64,000 bases of DNA from Parelaphostrongylus tenuis (GCA_019055375.1 JAHQIW010005982.1:124001-188000), one strand, 5' to 3'; positions 23,630 to 35,089 are shown, counted from the stretch's first letter. Numbers and translations are program-made. Notes: generated by a model not told the origin, from the sequence alone.

Positions 23630-24969
23630 TGAAGAACTGAAGAAGATCAAGCTGAAGAGGCATGTCAGGAGTTTCCCGAATCGAAGCTGGGAAAAAGTGT
23701 TTTGAGAAGATCAGGAAGCTTGTAGATTGTTAGCAGAAGATCGTGAATAATGATGGTCTTCATTTCGAGGAATAATTATTGTTTTTTCAATTAAATTCAA
23801 GTATAAACTTCACATATTCAGCAAATGCGAAAAAAACTTCTACCTTAGCCTAATAATTCGTTCTCATATGAATGCACTATTGTGTGTCTCTCAAAGATTG
23901 CGCATTAAGTTACTCCCTTGGTCGCATATTTAGAGTAAGAATCATCTTAGGAAGTAACGTGCCGCCTGGATTCAGAGCATAATCAAAAATTTTTCAGTCT
24001 ATCAAGCCCTACAAAAGTTTTGATGACTGACTATGCTCCATGCTTTCTGGAAATGACAGTCAGTGGTACACCAAAATTATTTAGAGAAAACAGTAACTGC
24101 ACGACAGTTTACAATGAGGTACAATTCGACTGGAATACAAAAAGCTTGTTGCTAACAGTCGATTCGTTAACATTTAGCTCTCTGAAGGGGCCGGAAGCAA
24201 ATGAAGTGATTGAAAATACGGTGTTTGCACCTATCCGATATTGGAAATCCACGAACTTATGGTAGCTACATCAAGCTATAAAACACTGAGGGCTTGAAAA
24301 TACTCGTTCGGCTACTGACAGCAAATTCGCCTTCCCTTTTGATGGTCAAAAACTGCGAACATCGTATTCTTAGAGAGAAATTTTATCCCATCAGAATAAT
24401 GGTATATATGGTTTTACGAAGTGCTCATTCAATTTTGGATTTACTTGTAAAAAAACTCCTTTGACGTTGTAGACTGCACGAAAATTAGTTTCCTCGAACG
24501 CATTTGTGTTGGAGAACGATCTTCACTTTTGAAAGAGTAAAAAAATACGCTTTGTTGGTTTCGATGAACTGGAATTTGATATCGTTCAGGAAAGGAAAAC
24601 CATATCCCGTAGGCAAAGATCTGTATTTTCAAGAGGCTTTTCTTGCAATCAATAAATTCCAATCTGAACTGAAAAACATTGGCTCAATGTTGAAAGCGTG
24701 CACTGTCATGTATGTGAACGCATTGTTCTCAATGAATGCAACGCATATGGATTGTCAAGCTCGCACGGTAATGTTCCTTAGTATAAATTGAATTTCAGAA
24801 TAGGGAATCGGTTATTTTCAGATTACATGAAGAGTGGTTGCCTTTTTTTTTCATCGAATTTCCTTAGGATCTTCGACGAAAGTACTACTTACAAGGTACG
24901 ATCATCGATTTGATGTCAACACGTATAGCATTCTGCTACAAAATGTATCACTCAGTGCCCAGCAATTAA
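23630..24969 (+). CDS. Unrecognised multi-exon gene, copy 1
   Basis: Several frames are open between plausible splice sites. About 23,640-23,720 has EEACQEFPESKLGKS. 23,998-24,118 follows TTTTTCAG and ends at AATGAG-GTAC; it has MTDYAPCFLEMTVSGTPKLF. An exon ending at 24,767 (donor GGTAAT) has KPYPVGKDLYFQEAFLAINK, then FQSELKNIGSMLKACTVMY. 24,870-24,969 follows TCCTTAG and has DLRRKYYLQGTIIDLMSTRI, then CYKMYHSVPSN and a stop. The last exon stays open with conservative changes in copy 2. Scattered cysteines suggest a secreted nematode-specific protein; I do not recognise the family. It starts close to the 5' side of the tectonic fragment, head to head. Confidence 0.4.
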
Positions 24970-25054
24970 GGGATCTAACCTAAAGCAGTACTATTGCTTC
25001 TCCCGGGTAAGAAGAGAAAATAAGAAAGCTGGAATACTCCTAAGATCCAATAAT

Positions 25055-25200
25055 GTGGAATGCTATGCAAAAACATTTGCATCAGACGGGATTCGAACCC
25101 AGATCTCACTCTTTACGGGAGCGTATGCTATCCGTTGCACCGCTGACACTCGTATTGCACAGCACTCTTTTTACTCTACAACGCGTTATCTGTCAACATT
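25055..25200 (-). mobile_element. tRNA-derived SINE-II fragment
   Basis: On the - strand it reads GTTGCAACGG-type A box (CGGTGCAACGGATAGCATAC) and B box GGGTTCGAATCCCG, close to the units at 7,950 and 62,190. The anticodon-like loop has C at the position normally occupied by U33, so it is not a working tRNA. It lies at the distal edge of duplication copy 1. Confidence 0.6.
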
Positions 25201-26440
25201 AAGTTTTGATGAGTAAGTACCAGCTTAATAATGAAGCCAAAGCTGATATTCGTATGCCCGAGCGTTGAACATAGGCGTTTTGAGAGAATCATGAACACCA
25301 ACCGAATGTGTCAGATAAAACTTAAGCACCCGATAATACTGGTGATCCGAAAAGTGACTGAGCTGAGAGAAATTTGCTAGTCTCACATTCGGCCTCTGTA
25401 AAAGCGTTCAAAGAAGGCGAACATACAACGGACTGCGAGAATCCGTGCACTGAAACGTATAGAACTTCAGGCGGTCTACCGTATGATGAAATATACCGGA
25501 ATTTTTGACTTGAAGAGAATTTATTTAGAAGTGATTTTGAACTCTTAGATATTTGTTTCTAAAAGTCTAGCTAAATTCAGAATTTAACGTTCTTTGAATG
25601 ACTGCAAACTGGCGAACGCATGAGAGAAGAATTTACTTACCCACTGGTTGAGCGCCCGTGCATTCGTCATCGAAAAGTGAAAACGGAAGGAGGAATTCAG
25701 ATACTTCGCTTCCTCTTCTTTTTAGTAACACTGGTAATGAGATATTCCGTGGGAACTAAAAAAGACAACAATTTAAGAGCATGTTCAAAATCCCAAGTGA
25801 AGTATTCATTATGCGCAACAGGTAACTAATCCTTTTCTCTTGTATGATAGGATTTTCGATGGCAAACGTTGACCATTGCTCGTCGGTTTAAACGATTGGC
25901 ACATCGTTTAGGGCTTCCTCTGAAGAAGGCTTTAAAGAAAAAGTATCAGTAATAAAATTTGAAATTATGAACTCGATTTACGTAGACTCGCTCTGCTCTG
26001 AAGGTCCTTGAGTGAAAGAGGGCCACAGCAGAAATTGACGCTGTAGCTAAAGAAAGGTCCATTCCAATGTTAATGAAATCACCTCTTTGGTGGCTTTAGG
26101 TTTTTCGAGAGACTATTCTGTACTCAGCCAATTATGGCCATGCGATAAATGATTTCCATATCAAAGTGGAGCGATTTAAGAACGGTTATTGCAGTGCTAG
26201 CGAAATCATTCGTTTCGTGTAGTCATAGTGTACCTGGGTGCTTGCTCCCCAAACATAGCTCATCAAACTTATTATCTGGCCAAAACAGGAAGCTTCAGAA
26301 CACACCACTCTGCGGCGGGCTCACCCTTTTAGTCAACGTGGGAGTGATTCAGCGCGGTTATCTTAGGATCCCAGATAGAATCAACTCGATCAACATTCAA
26401 TGACAACTATGACAAAAAGGAAAATTTTTAAGCAGTCGCT
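25201..26440. other. Non-coding, nothing recognised
   Basis: Only short frames and no repeats shared with the rest of the window. Confidence 0.35.
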
Positions 26441-26684
26441 GATGTTACAGGTAAAAAAGCTCGATTGCCGTCGTGATTGGGGATGCGAGAAAACGAACTG
26501 AATGGAAGAACTACCGGAATTCGAGCAGTGTGATACATGTGAAATCATTTGCTGTGGTAATAATGGTGGTAGGGTGGCGTTTTCTACAGGGGATAGTTTT
26601 CAGGAAAAGAAACCTTCTAATGTCGCGTTTGCGATGCAGTTCACTTTCACTCTTTTTTCAATGCTTACTTTGATTTGGCTTTGA
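26441..26684 (+). pseudogene. Cysteine-rich secreted-type exons, probably decayed
   Basis: One frame reads KKLDCRRDWGCEKTN, a stop (TGA at about 26,501), then MEELPEFEQCDTCEIICCGN, a linker and a hydrophobic tail (FAMQFTFTLFSMLTLIWL) before the stop at 26,684. The spacing of cysteines with a CC pair and a hydrophobic C-terminus resembles small GPI-anchored three-finger or ET-module proteins of nematodes. A related stretch with DDGCEETSRIKKCY lies at about 27,245-27,305, also interrupted. The family assignment is tentative. Confidence 0.3.
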
Positions 26685-28280
26685 GTTTTGGCATAATCAA
26701 TAAATTTGCCTGTCTTTAAAATGACCCTGTACATCTTAGAATACATCCTCTGTTCCAGCAGTATCAGTGGCAAGGTTAGAGAATCTCACCGCAGCAAATA
26801 CTCTGTCAGTATACTGTCTAATTCAATAGATCATCAAACAGTCCGATTCATTATCCTCATTTTCCTCACCGGCATTCAACCCTTTCTCTTCGGCTTATCT
26901 ATACTCGTCAGAATAAGCAAAAAGAAGGCAGCGCGTCAGACGGCAAGAAGAAGCTATTAATTTGCAATAAAACATCTTTACGCATGACCTTAATTCAGTC
27001 GCAGTCAAGCCAACGAAGCTCTCATTCTTCTCAAAATGCAAAGTATATACTACATTTGCCTAGGAAAACCACCATTTGACTTACAATGATAAGTGGCTGC
27101 CTGATGTGAACACCTCAAAATGGCCCTAATATGCTTGTTCCAGAAATCCATTGAAACCCATTCGACTAAATTCAACTGTATTCGCATAGATTACTGAAAT
27201 CTCCGAAAAAACAGTCTCAGTCAAGTGCAAGTTAAAAAACTGTCGAGGATGATGGATGCGAGGAAACGAGTCGAATCAAAAAGTGTTACAAACCATACAG
27301 TATGTGATGTCGAATGATGTAATAATTATTATTCCATCGAGTTAATAGATGGAGTGTCACTTGGGGGAAAGTGAACGAAGTGCAGTGTTAGAAAGGTTAG
27401 ATTATGTCAACAGTGCTACGGAAAATCTGTCGGAGGAAACAATTAGATTTGCATAAAATACGCACAGACTATGTGTAAGGAGAAATATAGCCATCAAATT
27501 TCGGGAACACCTGGTGATATCTTCGTGTCAACTCAGCAGGTATGGTTCACATGATTTGAATAAGTGCAGAAATTCAAAAATAATTGGTTTATCAGAACAT
27601 CACCATGTTTAATTATCTAAATTGCACGCAAAAAATCTTACGAATTAAGTGAATGATGCAGAAGAGATTCGTCGATGGCAAAATGGAATCTGAACGATGA
27701 AGGAGCACGGAGTAGTAACAATCATGCTCAGCTAGACGGACCGTTAGGACGATCATAGCAGTGGAAAGATGATGACATACATTGTGACTGCAAAGACTGG
27801 AGGCGGTTGCTAGGGAAAGACGCGCATGACGGCTGCAACTATCGCATTATAAGCTATTTTATGAGGTTCATACGATGTGCCTGGGGCTATAGTCGTATTA
27901 CATCACAAATAGATCAGACTATCTTTGCTTTGCTGCAATAATTTGAGTTCGGACTTCTGCTCTGAACTCGAAAGCACACCAAGCGACGACAGCAAATCTT
28001 ATGACTTTCATATTACTAAGATTTACTTTTCGCACCATCTCAACGAGAAAGGTTCCTTGGTATCAAATATTTAGTAGTATCACGTGAGTCCTCTTATTTA
28101 TAATGGTTTTGCTCCGATAAAACGTATAACTTTTTTATTATTATAGCAAAATTGATGTAGATTTTTGATATTGTTGATGAGAGAACAAGAAGCGCTGAAA
28201 TATGAGCAATAAAATGTTGCCACACATCGTGGAAGTAAATAACATGAATAATTATTTATTGGTATGGCAATCAATGTAGA
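26685..28280. other. Non-coding with one decayed cysteine-rich fragment
   Basis: Besides the 27,245-27,305 fragment resembling the 26.45-kb exon, nothing is recognised. Confidence 0.3.
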
Positions 28281-28572
28281 AGAGCGCATGTGGCGCACTG
28301 GTTAGAGGTGCTCTGCGTCGCACGCGAGGTCAGTGGTTCGATCTCGCGCTCGTGGCTCACCAAGACATCCATCCCACCGCGATCGGTAAATTAGTACTAG
28401 ACTGATCTTAGACTTGTCTGGGAGAATAAGCAGCAATGACTCGGTTCAGCGAAGGCCATCGCGAGTCATTGCAAAGGCTAGATATGCATCCGGTCACCTC
28501 CAACGAAATGAAAAATTGAAGACAAATGCATGCCGCATCCCTCAAGATTGATCATCGCCGAGAGCTTTTTCC
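28281..28572 (+). mobile_element. tRNA-derived SINE (family I), well preserved
   Basis: Head GCGCATGTGGCGCACTGGTT (A box) and GTGGTTCGATCTCGCGCTC (B box); body GGTAAATTAGTACTAGACTG; end GCCGCATCCCTCAAG. The head is one of the clearest in the window. Confidence 0.85.
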
Positions 28573-30049
28573 TTTATCTATTTATCGTTGAAATAAATAA
28601 GGCAGTAACGTCTTATTGCGAGCAGTTCCTATTTAGTAGCAAAAATGTTATGTGAATGTTGAGAGGTATTAGGGTAACAAATTCTACTTTGAAGTTTTTT
28701 TATATCTCACACTTTCTGTAACGTTGTCCTTTCCTATTCTGGATACTAACTCACGCGATATTTATTATGGGCATGAATACAATCTTGGGATAGAGTATGA
28801 TTTTTGCAAAAAGTCTACGGATCAGTTGCATTTGGCGGGCTTCGCTTGGAAGAGGTTGACAACTGTTGCGTTTAGCCTATGCCTATTTTCACACCCAATC
28901 ATCCAACTCTTAAACCTTGAACTTGAAATTAATTATAAAATGAACAACATATCAAAATATAAGGAAGCAAATAAAAATTTGAAGAAATGTCAACTAAGCA
29001 GTAATCAAAGTGCTCCTGTGAATTAAAGACCTGTCAGAAACACAGACTTGAGGTAATCTCCTCGTTTAAATGGAAGTATTCCTTTATTCTTTTTTGTTTT
29101 CCAATTAGAAAAATGAAAATCGAACAAAGATAAGTTTCCGGAACTTTTTTACAGTTAGTTTTTTTTCTTTTTCGTTAGTACAGCTAAATTTAGAAAAATG
29201 AGCCTAATCGTGTATTTATGGCGAGATTTACAGCTGTGTTCTGCATTTGATCCATCTCCTTGACTGTTTTTGAGACTTCGTTGTTGAGAGGTTGTAAGAA
29301 TGTTTAAAGCCTTAGCGGAGTTAGCCACACACGTGCTTTGGACGTATCGCCCTCTTCATCAGTGGCCCATGCCTCATACTGAGTCCGTAGCAGAGAGGTG
29401 AGACTTGCGTATGTGGTGACAGCACGACGTACAATGGCATTGTGTTATCACCACTTTTTCAGTCAACGAATTGCGGCTGGTGCATACAAATTACTATTTT
29501 TCGCATTCTGTATTTCTTATTCTAGTTTTTTTGGTACTGTATTCATTTATCTACGGACTTCCGAAGGCTTCATGCACTTTGTGGAGGCTTCTGATAGATA
29601 ATTTTTTCATGCTGTGATTACACTGGTGAAAGAGGTGGATCACCCTGCGTTCACATAAAACAGCACCTAGATGGGAAGATGAGTAATCGATCCCTCTATC
29701 TACACCTAGAACTCAGAAACACAACGATTACGATTTTGAGGTGACAGTCATTATGCCGAGCCAGGATTAAAAACGTCAGCGGGCTAAACATTTGGAGTGT
29801 TTTTCATAGATTTTGAAAAAAAAAAAACAGAAATGGGTAGAAAGGAGAATACCTTATTATCACGCGGTATGACGCCTTATCCCTTATCTCTTACTTCTTA
29901 CCTTCTGACTTTTTGGTCGAAGTAAGTAATGTGTAAACAACACATTGGTGACCTTACTCCATCTGAAAGTTAATAGTTGAGGTCTTTTAATTAGCAAATT
30001 CCTGTGTGGTTTTATAATTAGATCTACATTATAGTCAGATAATATCAAC
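28573..30049. other. Mostly non-coding; one foldback-family fragment
   Basis: At 29,340-29,480 a diverged fragment (CAGTGGCCCATGCCTCATAC, GCGTATGTGGTGACAGCACG) resembles the foldback element at 46.6 kb. The remainder shows nothing I recognise. Confidence 0.35.
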
Positions 30050-30794
30050 CGATCATACAAATATGGCTTGTATGACATGTTTAGGCTCTAAAGGAGGTGA
30101 ATTCATTATAACATCAACTATCGTATCTAAAAAAGGGATATCAGCATAATATGAAACAACGTCTCATGAAATCTCCCATTTCACAGCTTTTCATAGAAGT
30201 GTTCATATGTTGAAACTATATATCTGAAGGTGCTGGATTATATGCATTACTCTGAACCTCAGGCGGTAGTTGATTCCCGCGATTCACTCATACCAGGGTG
30301 AAACGCTGGTTCAATTACCACCTGAGGTTTAGCTTTGCGTGTCACTCAGTATCCTTGTATATATAGCTCGTAAGATATTACTGTGCTCAGTAATTGGAGG
30401 ACCACCTCTAGAAACGAACAATGGATGGATTAACATTCGATTTGCAATTCTACTGTGCTCGCAAATAAACCAGTGAAAACTCCTAAAAGTGCTCTGTTTG
30501 AAAAACATTCTACAAGTGGGACAGGCCAGACAATCCAATTCAGTTTTGCCCTCCACAACCATATAAGGGCCGTTTTGGGTCAACGAATCCTAGTTTACTG
30601 TATTTAGATATGATTAAGTGGGATTACGAGGACCCATATCACATGGACATCGCACTGTGGGTCTCGGATCGACATGGTAGTGAAAAGGATGGCTACCAAA
30701 AACTAGCCAAATGGAAGTTCTGTAACCACCTCGTGTTAGCTTAATCATTCAAGACGACCTTCTCCCTAGTCCTTCATGCCAAATTTCTCTCTAC
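30050..30794. repeat. Repeat block Q, partial copy
   Basis: It matches the distal part of block Q at about 2,900-3,632 and 35,340-36,144 (shared AACCTCAGGCGG, TTGCGTGTCACTCAGTATCC and GTGCTCAGTAATTGGAGGA). It leads directly into Mar2. Confidence 0.75.
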
Positions 30795-31466
30795 CTAGGA
30801 TTGAGCAAAAAGTTCTTTAGAAGTTTTTCAAAGTTTCGTTTTTATGCGCATATTAACAGCAAAAACAACAATAACTATTTTTCGCATTGTAGAACACCAC
30901 AGTCCACGTCATATTATCATCGCTCTAGAAGATTTCGGATTTGCTCGAAGAACCACCCGGCTCCTTCAGATCGGATAACTCTTGACATGCTTCACCTTCA
31001 TCAAATAATTCAAATCGATGACCATTCAAAAGGTGATGCGTTGATCGTAAGAGGCCATAATCAGATGCAGCAACGTCTGGACTGTAGACGGAGTGTTCGC
31101 TGGAGGCTTGGCATTCAAAGCGCCTTGCAACACTTTCATGCAGAAAAGATGGTCGCTCAGAGTGACGCCTGTCTTCGAGATCAATTTTTGTCTTCCATGA
31201 ATCGCTTAAGTCAACTGTCCACAGTCGATTTTGTCGTTGCATCGCCACGTTCACTATCATCAATCTTATTAATGGCTTTGAGAATCGTCAAACCTTTTCT
31301 CTAATAATGGCGAAACAACACACGCGTACGATATTGTTCACTAGCTGATATTTTGGAGCTGAAATTAATGAACTAGATTAATATATACGAAGTATCAATA
31401 AAAAGCAACACAAAAATGCCAAAAAATGGATCTTCGAAAATTTCCCGGAACTTTTTGCCCAACCTA
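30795..31466 (-). mobile_element. mariner deletion derivative Mar2, copy b
   Basis: Terminal inverted repeats are TTGAGCAAAAAGTTC (30,801) and GGAACTTTTTGCCCAACC (ends 31,464). The longest remnant, on the - strand at 31,263-30,925, fuses an N-terminal piece (KTKIDLEDRRHSERPSF) directly to the C-terminal piece of a mariner transposase (VYSPDVAASDYGLLRSTHHL, then LNGHRFELFDEG). Mariner proteins normally have SPDLAPSDYHLF here. The region between, including the first catalytic aspartates, is deleted. Confidence 0.8.
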
Positions 31467-32215
31467 ATATTTTGTCAGTTTATGCGTCTTTTAATAGGTT
31501 TAATGGTGATCTAGAGGGCGAAACGTTTTGAAAGTTGGTGACTGACAGTATGACGTGTGAAGAAATGCAAAGAAAGGGGAACTATTATAGAAAATCTTAC
31601 TGTTTTCACTGATGTATGAATACTTTCCACTGGAAAAATGTTTTCATCGACTTCACACTCAAATTCAAAATCATTTTTGTTTATAGTTTTACTGCTGTTG
31701 TTCATGTACTCTCAACGGTCCAACTTGTTACTATGTTCCTCCGAGTTACACATTTGATTTGAAAGTCGCACTACAGCGCATTTTTCTCTGCGACTCGTCG
31801 ATGAGAGATCGTGGTTGAAAGCCGGCCGTGATGCGCTGTTCTTTTCTCTTAGCAGTCACACGAGTCCCTATCACAGTGTGAGTTGAATACCAAGGGCCAA
31901 GTGCGCTTAGTTCTCAACAAGCAAAACCAGGGACGGTGACGGTGGTGTCCTTCGTGGTCACCGCAGGCGAAGTCATGCGCTGTGAGGCGCACGCACCCCC
32001 TGGCCAATTTTTGGAAAGGACTCGCAAGAGTCCGAGGCAGTGATGTGGTGAAGCGCTTAGCTGCAAGTAGGAAGCACGTGATCTACTCTCCACACCCATA
32101 GATCGGATGGAGCAACGTCTGGGCTGCTGGTGGGGTGATAGTGCTGTTATGTTGCTGCTCCTGCTGCTGCTCTACCCTGTGAGCTGTTATTATTCCGGAA
32201 GATTATGCTGTTCAA
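31467..32215. repeat. Repeat block T, copy 2
   Basis: It follows Mar2b directly. It contains GAAAGCCGGCCGTGATGCGC and the GATCGGATGGAGCAACGTCT end stretch, and is followed by (TA)n. Confidence 0.75.
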
Positions 32216-32246
32216 TAGACATTTTGAACGAAATTAATGAAAATAG

Positions 32247-32247
<1 letters not shown>

Positions 32248-32282
<35 letters not shown>
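32248..32282. repeat. (TA)n microsatellite
   Basis: A perfect alternating AT tract directly next to the 3' repeats of the RTE fragment. Confidence 0.95.
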
Positions 32283-32285
<3 letters not shown>

Positions 32286-32581
32286 CTGTCACCTGTCACC
32301 TGTCGTCCCGTTGATCGTCGAGTGACTCGAGCGGGTACCAGCAACTCTTCCATTTTTCCCTATCGCGTGCAAGAGTAGCCCAGTGGGTCCTCCTCGCTCT
32401 AGGAATTCGCTGAGCATCATATCTTTCTTCCATCGCTTTCGTGAAGAAATCGGACCAACGGGTCAGTGGTCTTCCTTTAGAGCGCTTGACGTCCCGAGGA
32501 ATCCAGTCGGTAACGGCTCTCGTCCATCGGTTGTCGTTGAAGCGCATCACGTGTCCGGCACCACCTTATTTTCGATATCCT
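32283..32581 (-). mobile_element. RTE-type non-LTR retrotransposon, 3' end fragment
   Basis: The - strand frame (32,581-32,296) reads FNDNRWTRAVTDWIPRDVKR, then GRPLTRWSDFF and THWATLARDREKWKS. This is the C-terminal region found downstream of the reverse transcriptase in RTE-like elements common in nematodes. It is severely 5'-truncated. Its 3' side ends in three copies of a CACCTGT-type heptamer (+ strand reading) followed by (TA)n, in keeping with RTE elements that end in short tandem repeats rather than poly(A). Confidence 0.75.
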
Positions 32582-32587
32582 GGCGTG

Positions 32588-32634
32588 TATGTATATATAT
32601 ATATATATATCTATATAATATATATATATATACA
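32588..32634. repeat. (TA)n microsatellite
   Basis: Imperfect TA-alternating tract on the 5' side of the RTE fragment. Confidence 0.9.
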
Positions 32635-32755
32635 GAACTCATAATAAGAAGCGACACGATGTTGTCAAAAAATGAAGCTTTTAGAAATTTCTCAAAACTT
32701 TTTCTCAACCTAACATAACGTCTTTGTACAAAGATCGTACTATTATTAGCATATT

Positions 32756-33142
32756 CTATTTACAGTCATTTTTATCGCGTTGTGTTATTATAAATGTAAA
32801 GACACTGTGTAATGAATCTTTGATTACCAAAACTTGAAATCTGTCTTGGTCGTAAATTGGAAAAGATACAATGTCTTTGATTGGAATTTTACCATCTGTG
32901 ATCAAATTTCTCATTTCTTTTTCTGAGGCACCATACTTATCAGCAAAATAGTCGTTTGTCCAATTATCCTCCGCATGAGTGGTAAAAGAATGAAAAAGGA
33001 TGCGGCGATCGGCTTTCAATAATCTTTGGGGATGTGGAATGTATTCGACGCCGTTAAGGAAACGAAATGAAGGCTTAGTACATAAATAGCCTACACAATG
33101 ACTTGCAGGGTACCATCCTAGGAAAGTTTGGCACAAACCCAT
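32756..33142 (-). CDS. Unrecognised protein, probable terminal exon(s)
   Basis: A 128-codon open frame on the - strand; the first 35 or so codons may be intronic because CAG and TAG acceptors lie there. Coding-like residues include GVEYIPHPQRLLKADRRIL, FHSFTTHAEDNWTNDYFADK, EMRNLITDGKIPIKDIVSF and PIYDQDRFQVLVI, then a stop. I do not recognise the family. Broken relatives lie at 37,640-38,110 (frameshifts and stops) and as a short 3' piece at 47,140-47,215. All three are preceded (on the + strand) by the same TCAAAACTTTTTCTCAACCT stretch, so the gene fragment travels within a repeat. It may be a host gene exon captured by a mobile element. Confidence 0.45.
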   Translation of the reverse strand: MGLCQTFLGWYPASHCVGYLCTKPSFRFLNGVEYIPHPQRLLKADRRILFHSFTTHAEDNWTNDYFADKYGASEKEMRNLITDGKIPIKDIVSFPIYDQDRFQVLVIKDSLHSVFTFIITQRDKNDCK

Positions 33143-33245
33143 TGATCACTGACGAACTGAAGGCATAGTGGGTCCGAGATGCCAGATTAAACCAGTGATC
33201 TAACAGTGTGCATTACAGTTCACTTTTATTCACTATACACATGCA

Positions 33246-33345
33246 TATTTATATATATATATATATACATATATATATGTATATACACCTATATATGTAC
33301 ATATATATGTAGGTATATATATATATGTATATATATATATTCAAT
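33246..33345. repeat. TA-rich microsatellite
   Basis: Compound (TA)n with interspersed TG/CA steps. Confidence 0.9.
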
Positions 33346-33542
33346 AGCCTACTATTGACTTTTAGAGGTTATATGGTCAGTGGCGCACGTACGTTTCGCC
33401 AGCATCACCTTTTTCAGAGCCACTTGCTCCAAATATAGATGGGAAGACCAAACAACACGATATGATGCCTGAGTCGCTTTACAGTCGATGGCTCACAGCT
33501 TCTCTTAATTATTAATATATATTTATATAATTATGTATATAT

Positions 33543-33842
33543 AGGGCAGCATGTGGCACAGTGGTTAAAGTAGAGGTGCTCTGCGTTGCACTCATGGTCA
33601 ACGGTACGATTACGGGCTTATAACTCAGCTAGCTTTCTTCCCTCCGGGCTGTGTTGAATTGGTACCAGACTGATGTCAAACTCCTCTGGGAGGATAAGCA
33701 GCACTGGCTCTACGCGGTAGGCAGCCGCGAGTCATTGTATAGGGCAAGTATGCATTCAGTCACCTCAAACGAGGATATAGGTTAAAGACGAATGCAAGGC
33801 GCATCCCTCAGGGATTAATAAACTCCGCGAGCTTTATCCTTC
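33543..33842 (+). mobile_element. tRNA-derived SINE (family I)
   Basis: Head CAGCATGTGGCACAGTGGTT; body GAATTGGTACCAGACTGATG and CAGTCACCTCAAACGAGGAT; end GCGCATCCCTCAGGGATTAA. TA-rich tracts flank both ends, suggesting insertion into, or seeding of, a microsatellite. Confidence 0.85.
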
Positions 33843-33912
33843 CATATATATGTATATATATGTAGATGAATATATACATATACAAAAGAAAGCATACATA
33901 AACATACATATA
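33842..33912. repeat. TA/CA-rich microsatellite
   Basis: TATATATG-type repeats with ACATACA units, adjacent to the SINE 3' end. Confidence 0.85.
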
Positions 33913-33919
33913 CAAAAGA

Positions 33920-34479
33920 AGCCTTCAAAATTTTTCAGACCTTTTTGCCCAACCAAATATTTTGTCAGTTTATGCGTCCTTTAGACAGGTTTAGTGGTGA
34001 TCTAGACAACAAACGTTTTGGAAGTTGATGACTGACATGATCACGTGTGAAGAAATGAAAAGAACTAGGGAGAACTATCACAGAAAATCTCACTATTTTC
34101 ACTGATTTATGAATACTTTCCACTGAAAAATTTTTTTCATCGACTTCACACTCAAATTCAGAATCCTTTTTGTTTATAGTTTACTGCTGTTGTTGATGTA
34201 CTCTCAAAGGTTCAACTTGTTATTATGTTCCTCCAAAATAGACATTTGATTTGGAAGATGCACTATGCATTTTTCTCTGCGACTCCTCGATGAGAGATCG
34301 CGGTTGAAAGCCGGCTGTAATACGCCGTTTTTTCTCTTAACAGTCACACGAGCCCCAAGCACAGCGCGAGTTGAGTTCAAAACGCCTAGTACGCTTAGGT
34401 CTCCAAGGGTCGGTTACGGTCGTGTTCATTGTGGTCACCGCCGCTCTACCGCGCAGTGAGGCGAAATACAGGTACGATG
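33920..34479. repeat. Repeat block T, copy 3, with a Mar2 right end
   Basis: It begins with the right end of Mar2 only (CCTTTTTGCCCAACC) and continues into block T (GAAAGCCGGCTGTAATACGC). The body of Mar2 is missing here. Confidence 0.75.
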
Positions 34480-34770
34480 ACGGCAAAGGATCTATGGTTT
34501 ACTGCTGGACCGTTACAAACACCTGCACGCTATCACACTTGGGTTATTTTGAGTTCATGGAGCTCGAGGGAGATAAATGGATTCGCCTTGAGGCGAACCA
34601 CCTAACGAAGTACATAAAATGTGGATAATAAGTGACATGTACAGTGGCAAAGGTTGCAACAACGGATAATGCTCATAGAAAGGATAAATACCATAAATTT
34701 ACGTTAATTCCAGCTCTCTAAGTGCACGAATAACTCAAATTACTAAGTGTTATCGCTGAACTAAAATCGG
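34480..34770. repeat. Repeat block S, copy 3
   Basis: It matches 2,035-2,260 closely (GTTTACTGCTGGACCGTTAC and GTACAGTGGCAAAGGTTGCA). Confidence 0.75.
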
Positions 34771-35089
34771 ATTTAGTATGCATAATCATCATTGACTAAC
34801 TATCCATTTTTTATCTATAACAGCTGAGATGACTTCTGGATACTGTTTGCTGCGGAAATCATTGAAGACTAGAAGATTTATGTCGCAATATCTTTTTTTA
34901 TAGCTTATAAAATTTGAATGATGTACACTCGATTGTTCTTGGCTGGTACTGTTAATATGTCATACCTTTCGTTTCAAGTGTTTTCTTATAAGCACGGTCA
35001 AATTTCAATATGCCAGATAATCATTTTTTGATCCACGCATGTGGTCTGCTGCACAAATATATACAGCAATGTCTGCTCAGTGATAATTT

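Larger units (their letters stand above)
2030..25050 (+). repeat. Segmental duplication, copy 1
   Basis: This stretch recurs collinearly and in the same orientation at about 34,480-60,235. By eye identity is roughly 85-90%, with many short indels. Anchors are the block S start (2,030 vs 34,480), mariner Mar1 (5,940 vs 38,753), the ELKS exons (16,278 vs 48,554), the tectonic exons (22,280 vs 57,413) and the shared end near 25,050 vs 60,235. Private to copy 1 are the hammerhead repeat (5,489-5,936), the composite insertion (7,923-8,342) and one extra 1.35-kb tandem unit (12,497-13,845). Uncollapsed haplotypes joined in assembly are an alternative explanation. Confidence 0.9.

Noticed and set aside
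28281..28350. Possible functional tRNA on the + strand
   Set aside because: A and B boxes are good, but the same head plus a 220-bp body recurs about ten times; it is a SINE.
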